Part shown: in pieces, positions 11,101-20,900 of the stretch | Layout of the letters: every line of letters starts with the position of its first letter | Position numbering within the stretch: the first letter of the stretch is position 1 | Assembly (NCBI GenBank): GCA_030704615.1 | Contig: JAKLZA010000153.1 | Location: 1 to 25,000 of the forward strand | Length of the DNA stretch: 25,000 nucleotides | Reading direction: 5' to 3' | DNA from: Takakia lepidozioides | Lineage: Eukaryota; Streptophyta; Takakiopsida; Takakiales; Takakiaceae | The notes under the pieces: model-generated | Told to the model about the DNA's origin: nothing | What the model saw: only the letters and a program-made list of their open reading frames with translations | The model's database searches: none | Position numbers and translations under genes: made by a program

Positions 11101-13167
11101 GTTGGTTTACAGTGCTTTGAGGTGTTGTTTCAAACAGCTAAATTTGCTTTTACAGTCATTTGTATACTCCTGGTGGTGTTCGCACGTTCCTTAAAAACTG
11201 GGTCCGGAATTAATACAGAAAAGGGACAGCTGCGAATACTTTCACCTCCAGAATCTCCTTCAGTACCAAGTAGGCAGTCGGGAGCTCTTATTACTCAAGG
11301 CGACATGAAAAAGGGTGATGTGAAAAAGGTCGATGGGAAAAAGGTCGATGTGAAGAAGAGTGCTGTGAGAGGGGCAGTTGACACTGGGACTGTTCGCTCT
11401 CCAGCAAGGTCAACAAGTCCTGATACTGAGACAGCTACCACCATTTCCAGAAGTGGGTCACTCAGTAATGGAACGTCAGGAGCATTTAAGGTGATCCCAC
11501 TGTGTTTTGTTGTTCAAATGTAGAGGGTGCTCATCATACTCTTATGTGCTCAACCCAGACTCTTGTTCACTAATAAAACAATCAGGAATGAGGTAGCAGG
11601 TAAGGATATGAGAACTATTGTGTCTCCGTCTTTTTCCAGGGACCTTACTAGCTGCTTTGTGCAATGCATCTGTTGATGGGTCTACAGTTCTTTGTTATTC
11701 GAAGAGCATATGAGAGAGACAGAACAATTTGGCCTTGCAAAGAAGGCAGGTGGCCTTGTTTGCCACCTTTACTTTACAGCATTCTGATGACAGGGTGGAT
11801 GCTCTCCTTCAGATTTGAAGTCACATCACCCACCAGTGCTGTTTTGCATTGATTTTTGAATTCTATATAGCTTATTATAAGTTCAAGGTCTGCAGTCTAC
11901 ACATGGAAGATGCCGTTGCCTTTACTGTTGCTTGCTGGTGAATTACGTTGCAATAAGCCTGGAATGCTACATTGGTGGCAGTTAGATAGGGTCAAGCTGT
12001 CTCCTGGAGCATGGAAATGAGTAACCCTGGGTTGATATTGCAGGGCTTCGACTATAGTCTCAAGGATCATGTCGCTGGTCGCAAGTCCTTGGAGGATCTT
12101 GGTCGAATGGTACGTTGCAGTGCACAGAATATAGGCTTTGCACATGTGACTGCTGTTATGCTGTAAGAAGGCCCTATGTTTGTTGTTGGAGTAACTGATG
12201 TGATGTTGAATAGGTTGTTGGTTGTACTGAAAGGTGGTTGGTTCTTTAGTTGTAGTTCTGAAAGCCACCTATGCATGCAAAATGCTTCAAAAGAAATGAG
12301 CGAGCATGGATTTTGCGGCTGCAGTTTGTAAAGCAGGCAAGCGCAGCAGAGGCACAACGGGCCTCTCTTAATGGTTATCGGCAGCCTGGTGAAGTGGAGA
12401 TGGTCAAGCAGCTCAAGGAAGAAAATAGGCATCTTCGGGACAGGTGTGCATTGTGTTGATTTTGACTGCAATCTTTATTTGTGAGATGAGTTGTATTTGT
12501 TGCCAAGGCAGAGCGAGATGAGCCTCTGATGTATCCCCAGTGTATGAAGCAGCTGTGATCATTGAGGTTGCCGACATTGTGCATGGTGTGGGCATTAGGG
12601 TACGGAGGCTGGAGGAGGGAGGTGAGGAGAGTTTAAAGCTTGAAGTTGAGAGAAATCAGAAACTGGAAGCCCAGGTAACTTGTGTGCTGTGCCCTCAGCT
12701 ATATCTGCCCTCACTGTGTGCTGAACTCTTCATGGTGGTGTCAGCAGATGCCATCGCGAGGCCATTTCCAGCTGGTGTTTCTATCTCCTGACCTGTAAGC
12801 CATTTGTTTGAGAAGTGGATGGGAAATGGTTGGCTAGGGCAGCTACTGGACATGGAGCAGCAAGAAGCAGTCGATCGTCGCAGCTTAGAGAAATGTGTTC
12901 GAGAACGTTACAGTCTGAAAGCTGCACTGGAAGAGGAACGACAGCTACGGGAGTTTGACGATGAGGAGATGAGGAGAAAGCTGAAGGTATAACTGTCTGC
13001 AGCAAACTTGCAGTATAGCTGCTTCTTTACTCTCCTCAAATTCATCCTCTAGCTTCCCCTTGTTCATTCAGCTCCTGACTTCCTTCCCTTCTTCTCTGCA
13101 GGTTGCCCTGTTACGAGTCCGTGAGCTTGAAGCAGAGAACAACCGGTTGCGGCTAACAAGGACTTGA
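5163..13167 (+). CDS. MORC: MORC-family GHKL ATPase (plant type), 21 coding exons
   Basis: Plant MORC proteins are nuclear GHKL ATPases that compact chromatin and silence transposons. Exons: 5163-5550, 5824-5898, 6120-6154, 6426-6504, 6688-6780, 7018-7102, 7565-7640, 7834-7962, 8588-8686, 8898-8999, 9223-9384, 9707-9802, 10317-10368, 10767-10878, 10996-11075, 11219-11490, 12044-12109, 12337-12443, 12599-12674, 12843-12986, 13102-13167. All join in phase, giving 797 residues. The ATPase motifs are ELLDNSLDE (about 158-166, Mg-binding Asn), DNGGGM (193-198) and GNGFK (about 225). The S5-like region ends near GFNVYHKNRLI and PFW, as in plant MORCs. A Lys-rich stretch (585-602) and a coiled coil (about 668-797) follow. 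Near the N-terminus are a bipartite NLS-like stretch (36-54) and a VKQE SUMO-type site (7-10). The start is the first in-frame ATG. Uncertain points are the acceptor of exon 16 (an earlier one near 11154 keeps frame) and of exon 18 (12325 also fits). Confidence 0.9.
7963..8587 (+). other. Largest MORC intron, no content recognised
   Basis: This 625-nt GT-AG intron separates the DLFDQ and FSGIKEQGTR exons. The other MORC introns above 300 nt are 7103-7564, 9385-9706, 9803-10316, 10369-10766 and 11491-12043. None holds a reading frame or repeat I can name, apart from a B-box-like word in 10369-10766. Confidence 0.6.
9803..10316 (+). other. GC-AG intron in the MORC gene
   Basis: The exon ending ...NRLIK is followed by AAG|GCAAGA, and the next exon opens after CTCTGTAG with PFWRIWNAAG. 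The protein continues across it exactly as in plant MORCs (RLI-PFW), so the junction is well fixed. The donor is GC, not GT, with an otherwise strong match to the U1 consensus, as is usual for this minor class. Confidence 0.85.
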
Positions 13168-14994
13168 AGGAGATGCCTGAAGCTCGCAGCTTGATAAGAG
13201 GAACCCCTTGTCAACAAAAGCACATTCTTAATCAACCATCCCAGACGGCGGACTGTGGAGTAGTGGGGGTACCATAGCTGGTGATCATAGCCACCGAACA
13301 CCGCACTAAAGTAAACCTAATTGGTAGATCATGGACGACATTTGATGGATGCGGGTTTATTCGATTGACTGCCTGCCTGCCTGTAAATGAAAATTGCCCT
13401 CACTGGTTGGTGATGCCAATTTCCCAAATTCCCCGAAATTAATTAGACCATATATTTTGTTTTGTTTTGTTTTGTTTCCTTCATTTGCTGTATTAAAAAA
13501 CACGCACGCGGAGTAGGAGTCTTGCTCTGATCTGCATCTTGTGTATCCTCATTTGTGATTTGGCTTGGCTCTCTTCAAGTGGTCTAGAAAAAGAGAATGA
13601 CGGACAGTGAAAGACATTTTTGCCTCCAAGCTTGCAAATCTTACTGCAGGCACTAGTGGTCTATGATGAAAGCAGACTTACTGGGATTTCCTGAAAGGAG
13701 AGCCTGAAAGATATAACAAGAGGGAAAGACCTGTACACTCTGCAAGCCCTGGACAGTATGGGTGAAATGAAAGATAGTAGCTGCTTGGAAACAGGTTTGC
13801 AGAGGTGCCTGGGCATAGACTTAGCTTTTGAAGTCATCAGTTTGCCAGAAATTAGTGTGTTCAGCATTGTGCAATTTTATCTAGACTGGCAAGTAAGGAG
13901 TCCTTTATCCTCCATGCGTAGATTGGTTTTGTTTCAATTGGTTTGGTTTCAAGTTCATGTGAATCAGATAATTACAGAGTATATGTATGTGTTGTGATTT
14001 TGTAGACTAGAGGGAAGACTCTTGCCGAAGCAAGCATTACTTAGGGTGTCACTTCACCCACTGCCTTATGACATGAATATCTCAAAATATCCTTCATTAT
14101 ACAACTCATTCCTCCTCAAGCTGAACCCCTTCAGGATTCCAATTTAACTGCATCATATATATGTTTCAGCCTGATCAGCAGATGGCATCCGATCAAGGTA
14201 AGACCTCCAAAGCAATAGCATTGGAAATGAAGAGAGTGCAACTACATGTATGCTCTTTAATTTCTTCAATTCGTGATCTCATAGTCCTACGCACTTTGGA
14301 GATGGAAATCCAGCCTATGTGCCAATGTCTTTGATTGAATTTGAAAGCATCTCCCGGAGAGAGGATGAAACAGGAATCATATCTCATTTGCTGAGAATGA
14401 CTGCTTGTGGTCTAAATGAAGGACAAATGGTTGTTCAAGTGATCTTTGGGTCAATGAGAACACACATATATTTCCGATGATCAGCCAGTTCCTAACTGAA
14501 ATACTCTCGATCAATCAGTAATTCACCAAAGATGTACTGTGTAAAGATAGGGGATTTTCTCTGAACTGTCCCTTGATGCTGGTGGGTTTACTTTGAAAGA
14601 GGTTAATTTGTTCTCTCACTAAGAAATGAGCACCATCATGTAGAGATAATTTTGAGGAGCATAATCAGGACCAAACAGTTAGGTCCTAGATGTAGTTAGC
14701 ATGGCTGGTTTGGAACGAGGCAAGTCCCTGGTGTGGTGTGGAGTGGTGTGAACAGGGGTGAGAGAGAAGAGGGCGATGGGATTCAGGGGTATGATGGCAA
14801 TTCACAGGCTTTATAGAAACAGGTGCATGAGGAAGTGGGTTACGTATCCCCCTGGGACCCTAAACCTTAAACTTGCTAGAACCGCAAGATTGTATCGAGT
14901 GTGAAGGTAGAGTAACTTGGGCAGCCTTTGCAGGAAAGTTAAATCCAAAGAAGTGGGCGAATTTGCTTCTTGGGAACAGATCACACATGCAGGT
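13168..14994. other. Intergenic region between MORC and TTM-like gene
   Basis: The left part should be MORC 3' UTR. No gene is visible. A possible small upstream exon of the next gene is ATGGCATCCGATCAAG|GTAAGA at 14182-14197, but no acceptor downstream joins it convincingly to the next exon. The sequence at 14711-14760 is rich in 'tggtgtgg' words. Confidence 0.5.
13455..13477 (+). repeat. (TTTTG)4 microsatellite
   Basis: Four perfect TTTTG units plus TTT lie about 290 nt after the MORC stop, probably in the 3' UTR. Confidence 0.9.
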
Positions 14995-17900
14995 ATGGAT
15001 GATGCTGTGGTACAGCAGCAAGGAGCAGCTGAGTTTGGACAATCGCCCCATGATCTGCTGGAATCCTTTCCTCTACATGTCGTAAGTGTACTTGATCGTC
15101 AAGTTTTCCTTTTGGATCTTGATGAATTCTCATTCTTCTCTGCCCTTTCCATCCGCTCTTTGCTAGGAGATGACGACCTTTTCTGCATTTGGAATGTCCC
15201 TTGCTGCCCGCTGTCTCGCCTGCACTTCTTTTCTGGAGTGATCTTTTTGCTTTTCCCGCTTATTCAACTGCTATTGGCTTCGTCTTTCACTCGCGCTGCT
15301 CTCCCAGCCAGTGTTTATTATGATCACGCTGCACCACATTATTTCCTTGTGTTCCTTGTACATGAAAACGTAATGAAGTGGCCATTGGTTTGGATTTCCT
15401 CGTGTTTCTCTCGACTTGCATGATTTCTTAGCTCACGCACAGTGATGTGGTCCAGTCTTTTGATCATGGCTACTTCTTGACGGTGCGGGCCATTCAAGAG
15501 CTTCGTGACAAGAAAAGGTGCTCAGTATGCGTGGGGATCGGTGGACCAAGTGGCTCTGGAAAATCCAGGTGCATGGCTCGATCCACTTCAATCTTATGTA
15601 ATTGCATCCACAGAGAGTATATGGTTGCACATGGCCAAATTACATCGTCTCTGAAGTTTGGTCCTGCCCTGGTGGTTGATGTAGCCTGGCAGCAAAAATC
15701 GCATCTGTGCTTGGTGGTGCAGTTATTTCCATGGAGAACTATCACGATCCTCTACTCACAGTTGATGACAGCAATGATTTTGAAACCATCGACTTTTCAC
15801 TCTTGATCCAAAACCTGGAGGTGGGCTTTTCCAATATAAGGCCAGCCAGCTGTAGCTTAAAATTTCAGATTGTTCTTGACAGATATTTCTATGTTTGTTT
15901 CTGTTCTGATTCTAAATGACCCATATGGAAATGTAACAGGATTTGCTGAAGGGGAGCGACATCATGGTTCCAGAATTTGACTTTCAAGAGAAGAGGCGTG
16001 CAGGATTCACCACGCTGAAGGCTCCAAAGTCTGGTGTGGTAGGTACAGCAACTAGATGTCTCTGTTGTCCTCCACACCACTTGCGTAGGGGCATGACATT
16101 AGGTGACTGGGTGCGCTGTTCTCTATGGATAAAAAATTGAAGCAGAATGCTGATTCTGACCATTGTTGCAGCTTGTACAAGTGCAATCTTCTGTGGCTAT
16201 TATTCATAAGATCACAGTTGGTTGCCACACATGTTGTATGGTTGTTGGGTGTATTAGAATGTACTCATAAGACGTTCTTTGCCGTAGCCTTGTGGCCATT
16301 GACCCGCGCCCAGTTTGAGCGGAACACAAAGGGACAACCTACCTTTGTCAGGGGCTGACGCGGGTAGTAAGACTTACCTTGGAATAAACAATTGATCTGG
16401 GCTTTCCAGATATCCTCTAGAAATCCCTTCACACAAGCATCAATCTGCTGTGTGTGGTCAATAACTAGGCCCCAAAAGGGCCTGGGCTTTAAGCTCAGCC
16501 TTGAGACTTTCAAGTTGGTAAACAGAGGTACAGGCACAATTCCCTTGATAGATTTGAGGAAAGTGTCTCTCTGGTGAGAGAACCCCCGGACAATGAATCA
16601 GAAAATGAATATTGTCTTCAGGTTGCCCCCACAACGGGCAATTGCACTCTCCCTTTCCTCTCTGCTTCTGTTTGATGTTCAAAGGTAGGCTTCCCGCCCT
16701 GAGTTTAAATTCAGTCTAGTGCCGAGAGTGGGTAGACCCTTGAGGTCATCCATGTTGTCCTCCCCCATGTCACAGACTGGAAACAAGTTCAGGGAAGTTT
16801 TCTGCCTGTTGGGTGTATTAGAGTCAAATTGGCAGCTACTGTCATTGTTGCAGACAATGTTAGAAGTTCAGTAAGATGAGAACAGTCTGCGATGAGATTA
16901 CGGAGCACCTGTGGAAGTGTCTCTCTTTACCTACATGTGAAGGCAGCCGAGTAGCACAACCTCTTGTCCAAGTTAGCATTACTGAGTAATGGTGCCATGG
17001 TGGATGTCTATCAGGTTCTTGTTGAGGGGACATATGCTCTGCATTGTAAACTACGCCCCTTGTTGGACATTCGAGTTGCTGTGGTGAGTTCCTATATTAT
17101 ATAAGTTCAATTTAAGTATACTATCCAAACCTTCCCAGAAGATGTCATTCCTTTTCCCGTTTCTTCATATATTTCTTATTGCTTGAATTCAGTTGCTGGA
17201 GAGGCAAAGTAATTGGTTTGTAAACTAGGTGTGCAGGTTGGAGGTGTGCATTTTAACTTGCTATCAAAAGTACGCCGTGACATTGGGGAGACATTATCTT
17301 TGGATCGTCTCATAGACAGTATCTTTCCCACATTTCGGACGCATATTGAACCAGATCTTCATCATGCACAGGTGATTTCTACAGGGTGGAAGGTTTTGCC
17401 GTGCTTAACTGGTGGAAAGTATTGGATACTAACATTTTTGTTTGTCCAGATCAGAATCAGCAACAGCTTTGTCTCATTGTCATTGCGGGAGCCATATTAT
17501 ATTTTAAAGACTGAGAAGCAGGTAAGTGAGAACCGTTATTGCTGTGCACTGTTTCGTACCTGTATGTACCCTAGGCTGGTTTGGATTGATGTTGGTGCTT
17601 GAAACTATGTGGAGACATAATTTTCTACAAGACTATCCTAGATCTCGATATTTTGATGTTCTAGTGTTTGTTTAGGGATTGGCATAGAGGAAAGTGACCT
17701 TGAAGAGTATTGCTCTGGAAGGCAAATTTGCAAATGTTTATGACATCACGGTTTTGTCACAAATTTTGTGTGCCCATAGGCTGGTCCATTAATTTCAAAT
17801 CTGCCCTCTGGCCTTTCTGAAGCACTGGTGAAAGCAGGATGAAGATGAGAGAAAATTGTAGCCTCTTTGAAACTCACAGCACACTCTAGATTTATGTTGT

Positions 17901-20900
17901 CAAGTAATATAGGAGTTTGGCTCTCTTAGTTGGTGTATGCATCCCTTTGCTTAAAAGCATGTCCTGCAATCCCTGACTCTCATTACTGGATGTAGAGTGT
18001 GATTATGGACCAATCTTGATGGGCTTAGTTTTTACGGAAACTGTGACATCTGAACTTTATTTTAATATGAACTATAGTTGACATTTGCATTATAGTCATG
18101 TTCTGAATGGATTATGTTGCATTTAATATATCCTCCTACTAAGTTATTTTACTTCTTATTTTCTTTTCACAGCTACTGAAGACGTCCATGGAGTTTTTGT
18201 TCAACTCAGACAGTCTGCGCAATGAGCAGTAAGTATGTTTAACACATTTCTTGTCACTTCGAAAGTTAAGATTTTGGCTTGTAGGGAAAGGGCATTATCA
18301 TTGAAAGTCTTATTCCACACCTTGCTCTGACTGAAGTTTGTGGGCTGGCTAGTATTTCTGGCAGTGACCTGCATTTTTTGCAGGTATACAGAAATGGAAA
18401 TGATATTTTGAAATTCACCTGGTTGTGCTGGGCCAGCTGATGGCGCCTAATGGGCCTACCCTGGAGGGAGATGATGTTTCAACTTAGGCTTTGTGTGCTC
18501 TTTCGTACTAAGTTCTGTGCATGGGATTGTGGATTAGGTATATTGAAATGTACCTAAGACCTCCATCCGCTAGTGAAAGTGCAAAGACAAGCGATTGGAT
18601 AAGAATGAGGCAGTGTGGCATCAGATATGAACTTGCAGAAGGGGATCAGAGAATTGTGGACAAACATTTCATTATCAAACCAAGAGCTGAGTTTGAGGTA
18701 TGTCTGTATGTGGTCACACTTAACATAGATCTTTGAGAGTCCTTTGTTCTACGAGTCCAGGAGGAAGTTGTCACCATGATTTGTGTACAGTTTTTGCCAT
18801 TGTCTGTTTCATTGTGGTCCTTAGGTTTAGCTTCCTCCATGAGGCTGTTTGACGATAGACAATGCCAACATCAAGGGTACAAGTAGGATCTATGAGGATT
18901 CCCTCAGTCAGGAAAAACCGATTTTGATTTGGTTATGACATATAAGTTTTATCTAACCATGTGTTGGTTGTACTGAAAAGGTGGGAAAGACAACACTTGG
19001 TGGTTTACTGGCACTAGGTTACCAGGTTGCAGTGAGCTTCAAACGTGAGTCTGCAATCATGGACAATGGCAAAGTTTCTATCTCTATAGAAACCATTGAT
19101 GACGTGGACAAGGCCTTCATTCAAGTGAAGGGTACTGATCGCAAGGTGTGCTTTAGTTGACATGCCTCTGGCAGACCTGCTTTGTGCTTTCAATTTGAGT
19201 ATGGCTCGCAGTTCCCAAGGTCTCCCTGTGAATAGTACTGAGCGTCATGACAGACAGGACAGGAGCTGATTGGAAACTTTTGTATACCTGAGCAGGTGGT
19301 TGCAGCAGAAGCATCCGCATTAGGTCTTGATGGACCTTGGATCACTAAATCTTACATGGAGATGGTTCTGGAGACAAAAGGTGTGGATAAGTTGGGTTGA
19401 CGTTGCCCTTGTAAAACTTCTACATCAAGAGCTGGCTAGCATGTACTATAAAGAACTGAGTATGGATGATGTGTTATATCAGAGAAAGTGGATTCACACT
19501 CATGCTGAAGATTTCTAAGGTTTTTAAAAGAAAAGTAAACACTAAACAACATCTTTCAGGCTGTAGCGAGCAGGTCTTGTGAGTTCTTTCGGAGACTGAT
19601 ATAATGTCTAACTTATCTGATTGTCCTGCGTACTATTTATTGGCCTTCGAGTATGCACATCCATGAATAGTTATGGGTGGGAGCAGGTCTGCCTCGTTTG
19701 GACTCACCACCATTGCCATCATCAGTATTTGCAGGATCTGTGAGTTCCTCCTCACAGACACTGTTCAGTACTGCAGAAAAAAGCATTATTTCTCCAATGC
19801 CGGTGCGACTGAGACCATTAGCGCCCCTGAAGGCTCCAGACACACTGGAAACTTGGACCAGGTCGCCCACAAAGTCAGAGGTTGACCCTGTCATTGGATC
19901 ATGGCACCTCACCACTGCAACTGGAGCTGGAAAATGCACAGAAAATGTCATAGCAGGTCTGTCCTAGAGCTTGGTCAAGGCTTGTCTCTAAATGTGTTGC
20001 GTGCTTCGCTTGGTACATTCAGGGCCATACCAGAATGCAAACTCAATGTCAGTGGGGTTGCAGGAGAGGGTGAGATTGTTGGCGAGGTTTTCTCCTCAGC
20101 TGCTGTGGTCACAGCCCGGGGTCATCCTATCAATACCTCCAAGGATATGATCAAGCTTCTTCCAATGCCAGAAACATTTGATTTTGACAGGGGGCTTCTT
20201 TTGGCTGTTCAAGCAGTTCAGGTGGGTTGATTGCCTTTAATCTCATCTAACTGCCTCAGTTGGTTCATTTGACGAGAGGCTGTGCAACTGCATGTTGCAT
20301 CCAGAATGGTCTCTGACTGATATCTTCCTGTGCAGATTCTGCTCAACGCGAAAGGCCCTCCAGTGATTGTTGGAATTGGTAGGTTTCTCTTTTGCAAATC
20401 CCACGTTATTCATGTAGAAACCAGCACAAAGTCATGGTACAAAGGTTCCTAAGCTAAGTACCCACAAAGTTTGGCACTATCTGGTGGGTTATCTTACTCA
20501 TTAATGACTGCATGGGTGATCTGTCAGGGGAATTGGACCAATTTCTCGGACATAGTGGCAAGTTCTCTAGTTGCTTAAGTAGCTGTCATCTATCTATCTC
20601 CTATCCAACATTTGTGGGGCATAGTAAAGGTTGTCCCTTTTAAATATAGCATCAAACAACTAGGAAGCCATGTTGCGTATTAACATACGTCTTCCTTAAG
20701 GTTCGCAGGAGGACCAAGCGGTTCTGGCAAAACCAGTTTGGCACGAAAGATGGCAAACATAGTTGGATGCGAAGTTGTATCCATGGAAAGTTATTACAAA
20801 GCTGAAGAAGTGAAGGATTCTAATTATGATGAGTTTAGCACTCTGGATTTGCCACTTCTGCTCAAGGTATATCTACAACCTTACGGAGATCAGAGTTCAC

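Noticed and set aside
11640-11850. Extra MORC exon after the acceptor at 11639
   Set aside because: In the required phase it meets TAG at its fourth codon. The exon at 12044 continues in phase instead.
15082-15423. Read-through frame after the first TTM exon, rich in Phe and Leu, looking like a membrane segment
   Set aside because: The GTAAGT donor at 15082 and the acceptor before 15432 join the kinase lead in phase. The hydrophobic stretch is intron with a long pyrimidine-rich tract.
15693-15820. Acceptor at 15691-15692 for TTM exon 3
   Set aside because: It gives the wrong phase. The acceptor at 15683-15684 restores SLAAKIASVLGG, matching SLARKMANIVGC of copy 2.
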